From NCBI GenBank assembly GCA_028714535.1, contig JAQTME010000003.1, forward strand, positions 26,570-90,569: a DNA stretch of 64,000 nucleotides, read 5' to 3'. Every line of letters starts with the position of its first letter. The first letter of the stretch is position 1. A program made the translations under genes and the position numbers. Positions 42,309-51,459 of the stretch are shown in pieces. The notes under the pieces are model-generated. The model saw nothing but the letters and a program-made list of their open reading frames with translations. It searched no databases and had not been told where the DNA came from. Source of the stretch: Candidatus Iainarchaeum sp. (GTDB lineage Archaea; Micrarchaeota; Micrarchaeia; Anstonellales; Bilamarchaeaceae).

Positions 42309-43403
42309 ATGGACACAAAAAGCATGATAATCACCATCGTAGTCGTAGCCATAGTCGTCGGGTTCATCACGGAGCTGTTCTACTTCGGCGGCAGCTACAC
42401 GCTTGACTTCGGCGGCTCGCTGGCCGCTGCCAAGAACGTCACGGGCACCGCCGCATTCAACGGCACCATACGCACCTACGACCCGGTGGTCGGCATCCCT
42501 GTCAATACGAGCCAGGCCGTGCTCGGCCAGGTCAGGAAGATGCCCGGCGTGAAGGACGTGCGCGTGCAGGCCGGCATCATACTTGTCGATACAGAGACGC
42601 GGGATGACGTCTACCCGCTCGCCCTGGCGCTGCGGCAGATGAACCTGTCCCCGGTCACCATCGTCGCCAACATAGCGATCCCGCCGGAGCTCGAGGTGGC
42701 CACCAGCAACGGGACGGTCACGGCCAGCACGCTCAACACGCGCGGCGTCGTGAGGCTGGAGACCGAGCCGTTCGTAGATGCTGGCAGCGAAGTGCCGGTC
42801 GCCATGACTGCCGTGCTGAGCGAGGGCATGCTGATAGACTATTACTCTGCGCGCATAGTGGCCGAGCGCAGGAGCATCATCGCCAACGCCACGGTCGTGG
42901 AACTCCTGAATGCGACATTCACCTACTCCATCCCCTGGGAGGAGCGCGATATCGATGCCGGCAGCCTGGCCGGATATTCCTATGATTACAGGAAGGTCAA
43001 CACGATAGTCTTCTCGCCCGAACTCAACGTGACGTCGGTGTTCATGAAGAAGGCGCTGCCGTACGTGACGTTCATAGGCCCTGCCAGCGCCGAGGTGTCG
43101 CCCGACTTCACCAACATGTCCGCCGTGCGCGGCGATTTCGCGGAAACGAGCGTCTCGTTCCCCGGGTCCACGCTCACCGTCACCGGCAAGGAGGCGCCTG
43201 GCCTCGCGATGGAGCCGTCCGCGGTCAGCTACGCCTACCGGCTCGCCCTGCCGCAGTCCGCGGAGGGCTACGCGCTCGGCGGTGTGGAATTCGTGATGGC
43301 CTCCCCGTCAAAGCTTGATGCCGGCTCTGCAGTGCCGCTGAACGTGACGCTCCTGATGATAGGCGCCAACGTGTTTTCGGTGACGCCTGCGCCGCTGTCC
43401 TAG
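42309..43403 (+). CDS. Membrane-anchored surface protein
   Basis: The 364-residue product has one N-terminal hydrophobic helix (about residues 6-28) and a long exterior domain with many Asn-X-Ser/Thr sequons and no cysteines. I see no catalytic motif. It overlaps the convergent NadM gene by four bases. It looks like a beta-rich surface protein. Confidence 0.7.
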   Translation: MDTKSMIITIVVVAIVVGFITELFYFGGSYTLDFGGSLAAAKNVTGTAAFNGTIRTYDPVVGIPVNTSQAVLGQVRKMPGVKDVRVQAGIILVDTETRDDVYPLALALRQMNLSPVTIVANIAIPPELEVATSNGTVTASTLNTRGVVRLETEPFVDAGSEVPVAMTAVLSEGMLIDYYSARIVAERRSIIANATVVELLNATFTYSIPWEERDIDAGSLAGYSYDYRKVNTIVFSPELNVTSVFMKKALPYVTFIGPASAEVSPDFTNMSAVRGDFAETSVSFPGSTLTVTGKEAPGLAMEPSAVSYAYRLALPQSAEGYALGGVEFVMASPSKLDAGSAVPLNVTLLMIGANVFSVTPAPLS

Positions 43404-43912
43404 CCCATCCGCTCTATCTTCCTTATCCTCTTCTCCGCCTCTATCGTGTCCAGGTACTCCACGGTTTTTTTCGGCACGTGCTTCTTCCAGGACTGGTCGC
43501 CCTGCACCATGAGGTTCCTTATGTGGGCGCCCTCCTTGGTGCCGCGGTCGAAGAAATCTATTGACTTGACGAGTATGCCGTGCTTGGAGAAGAGCATCTT
43601 CACCAGCTGGTTGTTGGAATAGACCTCGTGGACGGACGGGATGTGCATGAGCACGTGGTCCACCCATATCGTATTGTTGTTTATGTCCGGCACAGGGACC
43701 AGTATGATGCGCGCGAGCTCGCCCTTGTTGAACGACGCGCGTATCATGTCTATGCGCTCGCCGCACGTGAACGGGTTCTCGCTGCTGAACGAGTCCTCGG
43801 AACTGCCGATGACCACTACGACCTCGCCGAACTTCTTCAGCAGCTTCTTCAGGGCGAACTGGTGCCCGTGATGGAACGGCTGGAACCTGCCTATGAACAA
43901 CGCTCTTTTCAT
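43400..43912 (-). CDS. nadM: Nicotinamide-nucleotide adenylyltransferase
   Basis: The 170-residue protein has GRFQPFHHGHQFAL at the N-terminus, the nucleotidyltransferase HxGH site, and the archaeal NadM pattern with IGSSEDSFS and NPFTCGER. It makes NAD from NMN and ATP. AGGTGG precedes the ATG by several bases. It follows SMC by 11 bases, probably one operon. Confidence 0.93.
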   Translation of the reverse strand: MKRALFIGRFQPFHHGHQFALKKLLKKFGEVVVVIGSSEDSFSSENPFTCGERIDMIRASFNKGELARIILVPVPDINNNTIWVDHVLMHIPSVHEVYSNNQLVKMLFSKHGILVKSIDFFDRGTKEGAHIRNLMVQGDQSWKKHVPKKTVEYLDTIEAEKRIRKIERMG

Positions 43913-43923
43913 GATACCACCTT

Positions 43924-46900
43924 CTACGCCGCGACCTGCTTCAGCTTCACGCCCACGAGCTTCGATACCCCGTCGACCTTGGCCACCCCTATGACCGAAT
44001 CGGTGCTGGATATCACGGTGTCGTTGTGCGACACCACGATGAACTGGCTGTCCCCCGTCATCTTGGTTATGAGGTCGGACAGGTTCTTGCTGTTGGGCTT
44101 GTCGAGCGCCGCGTCCACCTCGTCGAGGATGTAGAACGGCGCCGGCTTGAAGAACTGCAGCGCGAATATGAACATGAGGGCGACCAGGGTCTTCTCGCCG
44201 CCCGAGAGCGCGTCGAGCGAGTATTCCTTGTTGTTCCTCCGTATCTTTATGAAAAGGCCGCTGTCGAACGGCGTGGCCGGCTTGTCGAGGTAAAGATGGC
44301 CCTCGCCTATGTTTATGTGCTTGAACATGCCGCTGAAGTTGTCGCTGACGGCCTGGAACGTCTCGAAGAACGCATCCTTCTTGTGCTCCTCTATCTCCGC
44401 TATCATGGCGAGTATCGCCTGGCGCTCGGTGTCCAGCCTGGATATCTTCCCCTCGGCCTCCTCTATCTCCTGCTTCTTCTTGTCGTACATCTCTATGGCC
44501 GCCATGTTGACGTTGCCCATCTCGGCCAGGATGCGCTCCGACTCGCCCACCATCCTGTTCAGCTCGTCCTTCTTCAGCTCGAGCATCTGCGCGTCCGGGT
44601 AATTCACCGACTCCGCTTTTATGTCGTCGAAATGCGTGGTGGCCGTCGCCTTCCTGACCGTGAGCTGGTTGAGGTCCTTGTTCAGCTTCTCTATGTCCAT
44701 CCTCTTCTCGGCGAGCGCCTTCCCCAATGCGGCGAATTCGCCCTCGTAGGCCTTCATCCTCTCGAAAAGCCTCTCTATGTCCTTGCTCGCCGAGCTTATC
44801 TCGGCCTCAAGCTTCCCGAGCTCCTCCTTGGAGCCGCTGAGCTGGCGCTTTATCTCGTTCATGCCGTGGACGAGCGCCTTGCCTTCCTTCTCCAGCTGCT
44901 TCACGCGCTCCTCCCTTGCCGTGCAGTCCTTCCTGCGCAGCTCGAGCTCCTTCATCTTCCCCTCTATGGTCGCGCGCAGCGATGACACGCTCGCAGTGAG
45001 GTCCGTGCGCTTCCTGCCCGACTCCTCCATGTGCTTCTTCGCGCCCTCTTCGGCCGCGCGGAACTGTTCGCGCAGCGCGGTTGCCGCCTTCTCCTTCTCC
45101 GCGGCCGTTGCCGTGAGCCTGTCCTTCTCGGCCGCTGACGCGCGTATCGCCTCGTCCAGCGACGCCAGCTCCGCGTTGAGCTGTTCCTTCCTCCTGAGCA
45201 GGTGCGCGGACTCCTTGCGCTTCTCCTCCTCCATGCGCTGCTCCATCTCTATGGTCTTGATTTTGAGCTCAATCTGGGATTTTTCGCCCCTCAGGCGCTG
45301 GTCCTGCTCGCGTATGGAATGCAGTTCGCTGAGCATGGACTCCTTCTGCGCCTTCACGTCCGCGAGCTCCTTCTCCAGCTTGCGCAGCTGGTTGCCGCTG
45401 AGTATGCCGCTTTCGGAGCGGCCGCCGCTGACCACGCCGGAACGCTCGAATATCTCCCCGTCAAGGGTGACCATCCTCGCGCTGCCCACGCCAAGCCTCC
45501 TCGCATGCGCGACGTCGTCGACGAGCATGGTCTCAGCGAACACGTATTCGGCCGCGCGCCTCACCTGCTCCGGGAACTCTATGACGCCCATGATGGACGA
45601 TGCGCCTGCCTTGGGCGCCCTCACGGTGTCGAGCGGGATGAACGTGGCCCTCCCTGCCTTCGCCTTCTTGAGCTTGTCTATGGCCGACGTGGCGGTGTCG
45701 ACGCTGTCCACGACGACGTAGAGCAGCCTTGAGCCCGCCGCCGCCTCCACCGCGCTGGCGTATTTCGGCTCGAAGCCTATGAGGTCCGCCACGGTGCCGT
45801 GTATGCCCTTGTCCTTCTGCTTGAGGTCGGCTATGAAGCTGAGCGCCGGGTTCGCGAGCTGCGGCGAAGAGCGCACCTTGAATATGGCCGCCTTCTCCCT
45901 GAGCTCGATCATCTGCCTGTCGCAGTCTGCCATGGATGCGTTTATCTCCTTGGTCTTCATGAAAGATGAGTCTATGTCGGCCGCGAGCTTCGCCACCTCT
46001 GCCCGCAGCCTCCTGGTCTCGTCGCCGGCCGCCTTGGCCTCCTCGGCGCCGGCCACGTTTATGCTCTTCTCCTCGGCCTTCTTGGCCTCGATTATCTCCT
46101 TCTTCGAGCCTATCTCGGACGTGAGCGCTATGAGCCTTTCACGGGCCTGCGCCAGCTCGGATTCCTGCTTCTCGAGCGCTGCCCTCGCCTTGGCGACCGC
46201 CTCGTTCTCCGCAGGTCCGCCGTGCGCGCCAAGCTTCGTTTCAGCCGCCTTGAATTCCGCGCGCAGGCCGTCCAGCTCCTTCCTCAGGGCCTCCAGGCCC
46301 TGCTGCTCTCCAGCAAGCTCCTTCTCGAGGGTTTCCCGCTCCGACCCGGCCTTCTTCGCCTGGGCCTCGCGGTCCGCTACCAGCTGCTCCTTGGCCGCGC
46401 AGTTCGCCTTGAGCTCCTCGACCTTGCGTATCAGCGCGTTGGTCTTCTGCTTTTCCTGGAGTTCCTTGCTGACCCCGGCCCTGCTGGCTTCGACCTCCTT
46501 CACCTTCGCGTCGAGCTCGGCCATCTCCTGCTCCCTGACGCCCTTGTTGAAGTTTATCTTCCCCTCGAGCTCTGCCACCCCGGCGAGCTCCTTCTCCAGC
46601 CTCTTCAGCTCGTTGCGCAACAACGTAGCTTTCGCGTTCGTGAGCGTCTTCTTCGATTCGAGGTACCTCAGCGCGGCCTCCTTCTCGTCCTTGAGCTGGC
46701 CGAGGAAGGCCCTGCGCTCGCCCAGCACCAGGTTAGCGTCCTTTATCCTGGTCTCCACGGTCCCCAGCTCAGCGAGCGCCTCCTTCTTCTTGTCCTCGAA
46801 GTCGGTGATGCCGGCCACGCTGTCTATTATGCCCCTGCGCTCCTTGCCGTTCATGTTTATTATGCGCGGCACCTCGCCCTGCGCGATGGTGTTCCTGCCG

Positions 46901-47268
46901 GAGCTGTCCAGGTTGTATTTCTTTATCGCCTCCAGTATGGCGGAGCGCGTCGTCTTCTTGCCGTCCAGCCTGTAGAGTATCTTGCCGTCCTCGCGGATGG
47001 CGCGCTTCAGCTCGTATCCCCCTCCGTTGCCCTCGAAGCTTATGGTGACCTCAGCGCTGTGGGAATTCGAGTGGATGAGGTCCTTGACCTTCTTGGCGCG
47101 CAGGGAGCGCAGGCTCGTCTCGCCCATGGCGAAGCGTATGGCGTCGCACAGGTTGGACTTGCCGCTGCCGTTGGGGCCAGCGAAGCAGATGAACGTCTTT
47201 GGCAGCCGGATGTCGGCGGCCTTGAACGACTTGAAATTCCTCAATTTGAGGCGGGAGATGAAAACCAT
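43924..47268 (-). CDS. smc: Chromosome segregation SMC ATPase
   Basis: The 1114-residue protein has Walker A GPNGSGKSN near residue 32, long heptad-repeat coiled coils, a hinge region (about residues 500-640), then signature LSGGEKT and Walker B FYILDEVDAALD. SMC dimers organise and segregate the chromosome with kleisin partners. The ATG at 47268 is favoured since it lies about 32 bp from a TATA-like element shared with the divergent glycosyltransferase gene. Confidence 0.95.
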   Translation of the reverse strand: MVFISRLKLRNFKSFKAADIRLPKTFICFAGPNGSGKSNLCDAIRFAMGETSLRSLRAKKVKDLIHSNSHSAEVTISFEGNGGGYELKRAIREDGKILYRLDGKKTTRSAILEAIKKYNLDSSGRNTIAQGEVPRIINMNGKERRGIIDSVAGITDFEDKKKEALAELGTVETRIKDANLVLGERRAFLGQLKDEKEAALRYLESKKTLTNAKATLLRNELKRLEKELAGVAELEGKINFNKGVREQEMAELDAKVKEVEASRAGVSKELQEKQKTNALIRKVEELKANCAAKEQLVADREAQAKKAGSERETLEKELAGEQQGLEALRKELDGLRAEFKAAETKLGAHGGPAENEAVAKARAALEKQESELAQARERLIALTSEIGSKKEIIEAKKAEEKSINVAGAEEAKAAGDETRRLRAEVAKLAADIDSSFMKTKEINASMADCDRQMIELREKAAIFKVRSSPQLANPALSFIADLKQKDKGIHGTVADLIGFEPKYASAVEAAAGSRLLYVVVDSVDTATSAIDKLKKAKAGRATFIPLDTVRAPKAGASSIMGVIEFPEQVRRAAEYVFAETMLVDDVAHARRLGVGSARMVTLDGEIFERSGVVSGGRSESGILSGNQLRKLEKELADVKAQKESMLSELHSIREQDQRLRGEKSQIELKIKTIEMEQRMEEEKRKESAHLLRRKEQLNAELASLDEAIRASAAEKDRLTATAAEKEKAATALREQFRAAEEGAKKHMEESGRKRTDLTASVSSLRATIEGKMKELELRRKDCTAREERVKQLEKEGKALVHGMNEIKRQLSGSKEELGKLEAEISSASKDIERLFERMKAYEGEFAALGKALAEKRMDIEKLNKDLNQLTVRKATATTHFDDIKAESVNYPDAQMLELKKDELNRMVGESERILAEMGNVNMAAIEMYDKKKQEIEEAEGKISRLDTERQAILAMIAEIEEHKKDAFFETFQAVSDNFSGMFKHINIGEGHLYLDKPATPFDSGLFIKIRRNNKEYSLDALSGGEKTLVALMFIFALQFFKPAPFYILDEVDAALDKPNSKNLSDLITKMTGDSQFIVVSHNDTVISSTDSVIGVAKVDGVSKLVGVKLKQVAA

Positions 47269-47295
47269 TGCCACCGGACCTAAATCTCAGGGCAG

Positions 47296-47304
47296 GTTAA
47301 AAAG
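47296..47304. promoter_or_regulatory. Shared A/T element between smc and glycosyltransferase gene
   Basis: GGTTAAAAAGG-like sequence lies in the 58-bp gap between the ATGs at 47268 (minus) and 47327 (plus). The distances, about 32 and 27 bp, fit use in both directions. Confidence 0.4.
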
Positions 47305-47326
47305 GATTTCTCCCTCACTCCTGTGT

Positions 47327-48640
47327 ATGAGCCTTCAGATAAAAGGGAAGCCCCAGCCGCTGGTGACGCTCGCGATCCTGCTGGCGATAGGCATACTCAT
47401 AGGGCTCACCATAAAGAGCATAGGCTACTTCTGGGTGATGCTCGTGCCGAACATATTCCTGGTGGTGCTCACGCTCTCCCTGCTCATGGCATATTTCGAC
47501 CGGCAGGACCCGTCAAAGGCCGAGCCGGCCGTGTATCCGTCGCTGAGCGTGCTCATACCGTCCTACAACTCTAAATCCACCATCGTGCGCACGATAAAAT
47601 CCATACAGGCATCCGACTATCCCGGCAAGCTGGAGATAATAGCCGTGGACGACGGCAGCACCGACGGCTCCCGCGAGATGCTGAAAGGGATGAAGGGCGT
47701 GACGCCGCTGCTCCTGGACAAGAACGGCGGCAAGGCGCATGCGCTGAACACGGCCATGAAGATCGCGAAGGGCGATGTTATCGCGTGCGTCGACTCGGAC
47801 TCGTATCCTGAGCCGTCCGCATTCAGGAAGGCGATAGCAGCGCTCTACCGCGACAAGCGCAACGGCGCGGTCACCTGCTTCATCCGCGTGGACAAGCCTG
47901 ATTCGCTGCTCAAGAAGATCCAGGACATAGAATATCTCACCGGCTTCGGGTTCTCCCAGATGGCAACAAGCGCCATAGAGGCGATATTCGTCACGCCAGG
48001 CCCGACGACCATATTCAGGAAGACCGCGCTCGACGAACTCGGAGGGTTCGACGAGGAGAATATAACGGAGGATTTGGAAATCGCCTGGCGGCTCAGGAAG
48101 CACGGCTACCGCATCGATTATACCCCCGAGGCGTTGATATACACCGACGTGCCCAATACGCTCGGCTCATTGTTCAAGCAGCGGATGCGCTGGTACAGGG
48201 GCAAGTTCTTCAACATCCGCAAGCACTCGGACATGCTGTTCAACCCTAAATACGGGCTTTTCGGCGTGTTCGTCCTGCCATTTTCGTTTTCAGCCGAGCT
48301 GTCCGGCATCGTGCTGAGCTTCTCGTTCCTCTACCTGCTGCTCAGGCAGGCCATATGGTTCTCAGGCTTCATGGCGTCCAACATCGCGCTGGGCGGCTCG
48401 CTGACCGATTTGACCGGCATGATAGGCCTTGGCATGTCTGCCATGGTGATGGGCCTGCTGCTCGTCAGCCCCTGGTTCCTGGTGGTCTACCTCAGCCATG
48501 TCATCGGCCGGAAGAAGTTCAAAATTGAGGAGACGCCAGTAATCGGCATATTCTTCCTGTTCTACGGCATCCTTATATCCTTTTTCTACTGTATTAGCTT
48601 TTTCCAGGAAATAAACCGGAGTGATTACAGATGGAAGTGA
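47327..48640 (+). CDS. Membrane glycosyltransferase, family 2
   Basis: The 437-residue protein has two N-terminal hydrophobic helices, then a GT2 domain with SVLIPSYNSKSTIVRTIKS, VDDGSTDGS, the metal-binding DSDSYPE, EDLEIAWRLRK and QRMRWYRG (QxxRW), followed by more membrane helices. Enzymes of this build make or export polysaccharides or add sugars to lipid carriers. It overlaps the next gene by ten bases. Confidence 0.88.
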   Translation: MSLQIKGKPQPLVTLAILLAIGILIGLTIKSIGYFWVMLVPNIFLVVLTLSLLMAYFDRQDPSKAEPAVYPSLSVLIPSYNSKSTIVRTIKSIQASDYPGKLEIIAVDDGSTDGSREMLKGMKGVTPLLLDKNGGKAHALNTAMKIAKGDVIACVDSDSYPEPSAFRKAIAALYRDKRNGAVTCFIRVDKPDSLLKKIQDIEYLTGFGFSQMATSAIEAIFVTPGPTTIFRKTALDELGGFDEENITEDLEIAWRLRKHGYRIDYTPEALIYTDVPNTLGSLFKQRMRWYRGKFFNIRKHSDMLFNPKYGLFGVFVLPFSFSAELSGIVLSFSFLYLLLRQAIWFSGFMASNIALGGSLTDLTGMIGLGMSAMVMGLLLVSPWFLVVYLSHVIGRKKFKIEETPVIGIFFLFYGILISFFYCISFFQEINRSDYRWK

Positions 48641-49287
48641 ACAAGGGCATTTTCATAAAGGCGGCGGTGGCCACGCTGGCGCTGTTCGCCATATCTCTGT
48701 TCGTGGGCTATAGCATCGAATCGGACAACTACTCCCGCACTGAGGCGCGGGTGAGCCAGCTCGAGAGCGGGCTGGAGACGTCGCTCCTGTTCCTGATGTT
48801 CATGCAGACGCACAACCAGAGCGACGCCATGTGCAGCGTCCTCAAGAGCCAGCTGGACGACTCGGCCCAGCGGACGTACGACCTCTACGGCATCCTGGAG
48901 CAGGGCAAGGAGACCGGCATATTCATCGGCTACCAGGACCTGCGCAACAAGTATTTCCTGGCGAACATGCAGTTCTACCTCATGCTGAGGCAGTACATGC
49001 AGACCTGCGGCAACACCAACCTCGAGCCCATACTCTTCTTCTATACGGCCTACAACGACTGCCCGTCGTGCGTGGCCCAGGGCCGCGTGCTGGACAGCGT
49101 GCGCGCCGAATGCTCCAACGCCCGCGTCTATGCGTTCCCGGCTGACGTGCAGGACGTGACCATGATAAAGTACTTCACCAAGTACTACCAGGTCGGCAGG
49201 ACGCCGGCCCTGGTCATAAACGACCAGCGCTACGACGATTTGCTGACCAAGGACAGGATAGAGGCGCTGATAAACTGCAGCAAGTGA
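48631..49287 (+). CDS. Membrane-anchored thioredoxin-fold protein
   Basis: The 218-residue product has one membrane helix (residues 7-28), a coiled-coil-like linker and a C-terminal domain with CPSC (residues 144-147) followed by a cis-Pro position in GRTPALVI. It is therefore a thioredoxin-like thiol-disulfide protein facing the exterior. It overlaps the glycosyltransferase gene by ten bases, indicating coupling. The disulfide-rich surface proteins of this genome are plausible substrates. Confidence 0.7.
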   Translation: MEVNKGIFIKAAVATLALFAISLFVGYSIESDNYSRTEARVSQLESGLETSLLFLMFMQTHNQSDAMCSVLKSQLDDSAQRTYDLYGILEQGKETGIFIGYQDLRNKYFLANMQFYLMLRQYMQTCGNTNLEPILFFYTAYNDCPSCVAQGRVLDSVRAECSNARVYAFPADVQDVTMIKYFTKYYQVGRTPALVINDQRYDDLLTKDRIEALINCSK

Positions 49288-49343
49288 GATAAAAGTAGAG
49301 TGGACTTGTTGTGGCCTTGCGGCCACTTCTCGTCCATTGATTA

Positions 49344-49415
49344 TGGACTTGGGGGGACTCGCACCCCCGGCCCCCCGCACGCCAAGCGGGTGCTCTGCTG
49401 CTGAGCTACAAGCCC
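49344..49415 (-). tRNA. tRNA-Ala (anticodon GGC)
   Basis: The 72-base minus-strand sequence folds into a full cloverleaf: 7-bp acceptor stem GGGCTTG/CAAGTCC including G3-U70, the alanine identity pair, 4-bp D stem, 5-bp anticodon stem with loop TTGGCGT (anticodon GGC) and 5-bp T stem GGGGG/CCCCC. The T-loop is TGCGAGT (G at 55) and the D-loop is AGCAGCA (no GG), both unusual. CCA is not encoded. A TATA-like GTTAAAA lies about 28 bp upstream of the 5' end. Confidence 0.92.
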
Positions 49416-49501
49416 AAACTTTTCCTGCAGCATGACCAAGGTTAAAAGTTTGACCAAAACTTCCCTGGTTAAAATAAAGGAACGGAACAAAATAAAAGAT
49501 T

Positions 49502-49726
49502 TCACGATGGCGAGATGAAGGTCACCGAGTCGCCGCGCAGCAGCACCGTGCCGACACCCCTCTTGACTTCGCCGTTCATGAGCTGTTCGGCCTTCTCGAG
49601 CACTATGTTCATGTGGACGTCGTACGCCACCATGACTCCCCTGAACTCCGAGCCTCCCTTCATGCCGATTATCACGGTATTGTTCAGGGAGCTGTTCAGT
49701 ACATCAAACGGTCTTCGCTCTGCCAT
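49502..49726 (-). CDS. LSm/Sm-like archaeal protein
   Basis: The 74-residue protein begins MAERRPFDVLNSSLNNTV and shows the Sm1 motif (GSEFRGVMVAYDVHMNIVLEKAE) and Sm2-like VLLRGDSVTFIS. SmAPs form heptameric rings that bind U-rich RNA. TGAGGTGT precedes the ATG at a normal distance. Confidence 0.92.
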   Translation of the reverse strand: MAERRPFDVLNSSLNNTVIIGMKGGSEFRGVMVAYDVHMNIVLEKAEQLMNGEVKRGVGTVLLRGDSVTFISPS

Positions 49727-49792
49727 GTTTACACCTCAACAAAAAACAAACTTTTGTCTATTGTATCATAATAGGTTTTATAAACGCGCCTC

Positions 49793-50263
49793 TCATTCGC
49801 TGTTGATTATCGTCTCTATGTTGCCAGGCGCCTTGAATATCACGACCTTGTCAGCCGTGTTGCGCAGGGCCGCGCTGAACGCCACGTCCGTGGCTATTAT
49901 TATCGTTTTCTTCCCGTGCGCCTTGGCCTTGACCAGCACCGGCCTGTAGTCGGTGTCCCTTGTCATGAGCGCGATGGTGTCTATGGACGGCGAAAGCACG
50001 TACTCCATGGCTTCGATGGCCATCGTGACGTCCACGTCGCCGGTGGTCGTTATCGTGTCGAACCCCTGGTTGACCATGGCCTCGATGAGCTTCTCAGAGG
50101 CGTACTGGTTCAGGTATATCCTGGCTATGCGTATCTCGCCGTGCTTCATGAGCTCCTTCTTCACCGCGACCAGGTCTATGCTGAACGACTTGCGCAGTAT
50201 GTTGGGCCCGTCCACAAGGAGCGCGATGCGGGGCTTCCCCCTGCCAAAAATCCCGTCAAACAT
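49793..50263 (-). CDS. NYN/LabA-like PIN-fold protein
   Basis: The 156-residue product has LLVDGPNILRK near the N-terminus, a DVDVTMAIEAMEY segment and LMTRDTDYRPVLVKAKAHGKK, the pattern of the NYN nuclease family (TIGR00288). It probably cleaves RNA. Its start codon overlaps the TatD stop. Confidence 0.85.
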   Translation of the reverse strand: MFDGIFGRGKPRIALLVDGPNILRKSFSIDLVAVKKELMKHGEIRIARIYLNQYASEKLIEAMVNQGFDTITTTGDVDVTMAIEAMEYVLSPSIDTIALMTRDTDYRPVLVKAKAHGKKTIIIATDVAFSAALRNTADKVVIFKAPGNIETIINSE

Positions 50264-50264
50264 G

Positions 50265-50990
50265 TCAAACCCTGAAATTGAAGAACCTCATGGCGTTCTC
50301 AGCGGTCTGCCTTCCGGCCTCATCCGCGCCACAGCCCTTCACCTCTGCTATGTAGGCGACGGCCTCCCTTATGCTCTCGGGCGTCCTCCCGACGAAGGGC
50401 GCGTCGCTCTCCACCATAAGCCTATCCAGCGGCACTGTATTAATTACTTTCCTCCTCTCCTTGGAGCGCATGTGCGTCACTGAGATGCAGCCGCCCATGG
50501 CGACTATGCGTTCGGCCTGCTTCTCGTCGCCGCTGAAGAAGTGCATGAGGAATTTCCCGCCGACCATGCCGAGTATGTCGTCGATGGCGTTCTCCGGCAC
50601 GCCGTTGTCCCCGTTTTCAGCCGGCTTGTCGCGCGAGTGGATGACGAGCGGGAGCCCCATCTCCTTAGCCAGGCCTATCATGGCCTTGAAGACCTTCATC
50701 TCCTTGGCGACGTCCGCTTCGTTTTTCGCCCATTTGTAGTCCAGCCCGACCTCGCCTATGGCGTTCGGCCTGGCCTGCCTTATGAATTCCACCCATTCGT
50801 CCAGGTGCGATATGTCCTCGCGTATCGCGGTCTGCGGCGCGATGCCCAGGACGGTCGGATGGCCCGTCTTCCCCAATTCCACTGCCTTGCGGTTCGAGCC
50901 GGGAGAATAGCCGACAACAACAGCCGCTATGTCTGCCGGAAGCGAGTAGCCCTTCATGTCGAAGAGATGGCAGTGCGAGTCGACGAGCAT
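50265..50990 (-). CDS. tatD: TatD-family hydrolase / deoxyribonuclease
   Basis: The 241-residue TIM-barrel metallohydrolase shows VDSHCHLFD (metal HxH), AIGEVGLDY, LVIHSRDKP and MVESDAPFVG. TatD proteins are 3'-5' DNases or similar hydrolases. The start is about 27 bp from CTTTATAAC. It shares its operon with the NYN protein. Confidence 0.9.
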   Translation of the reverse strand: MLVDSHCHLFDMKGYSLPADIAAVVVGYSPGSNRKAVELGKTGHPTVLGIAPQTAIREDISHLDEWVEFIRQARPNAIGEVGLDYKWAKNEADVAKEMKVFKAMIGLAKEMGLPLVIHSRDKPAENGDNGVPENAIDDILGMVGGKFLMHFFSGDEKQAERIVAMGGCISVTHMRSKERRKVINTVPLDRLMVESDAPFVGRTPESIREAVAYIAEVKGCGADEAGRQTAENAMRFFNFRV

Positions 50991-51066
50991 AATTTACATT
51001 TAAAAACCTTAACACTTTATAACATAGTAGTCTTTTTCGACGAATTATGATTGGCTAGGTGTATGC

Positions 51067-51459
51067 ATGGTAGAGAAAGTTTTCCTCGTAGCTAAGGAGC
51101 TGAAAATAGGCAAGTACGTGCTCATAGACGACATCCCGTGCAGGGTGGTGGAGATAGAATCCTCCAAGCCCGGCAAGCACGGCGCTGCCAAGATGCGGAT
51201 AACCGCCATAGGCATATTCGAGGGGCAGAAGAAGACGCTCCTCTCCCCTGGCGATGCCGACGTGGAGTCGCCCATCATAGAAAGGAAGAACGTCCAGATA
51301 ATGTCCGTTTCCGGCAAGAGCGCCCAGGTCATGGACTCGCAGACATACGAGATATACGACCTGGAGATTCCGGAAGAGCTCCTGGCCAACGCCGCCTCGG
51401 GCAAGGAAGCCGAGGTGCTCGAGGCCATGGGAAGGAAGAAGATGGAGAGGATTAAATGA
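51067..51459 (+). CDS. eif5a: Translation factor aIF5A
   Basis: The 130-residue protein carries SSKPGKHGAAK with the lysine at about residue 37 that is converted to hypusine. It has an N-terminal SH3-like and a C-terminal OB domain. It helps ribosomes at stalling sequences. A TAGGTGT site precedes the ATG. Confidence 0.95.
   Translation: MVEKVFLVAKELKIGKYVLIDDIPCRVVEIESSKPGKHGAAKMRITAIGIFEGQKKTLLSPGDADVESPIIERKNVQIMSVSGKSAQVMDSQTYEIYDLEIPEELLANAASGKEAEVLEAMGRKKMERIK

Noticed and set aside
11732-47268. Inteins in DnaG, MCM, LeuRS or SMC
   Set aside because: Protein lengths match normal family lengths and catalytic motifs are uninterrupted.
46222-47283. Long open frame on the plus strand opposite smc
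   Set aside because: It is antisense to a clear SMC gene, has Leu-rich biased composition and no plausible domain or start signal.
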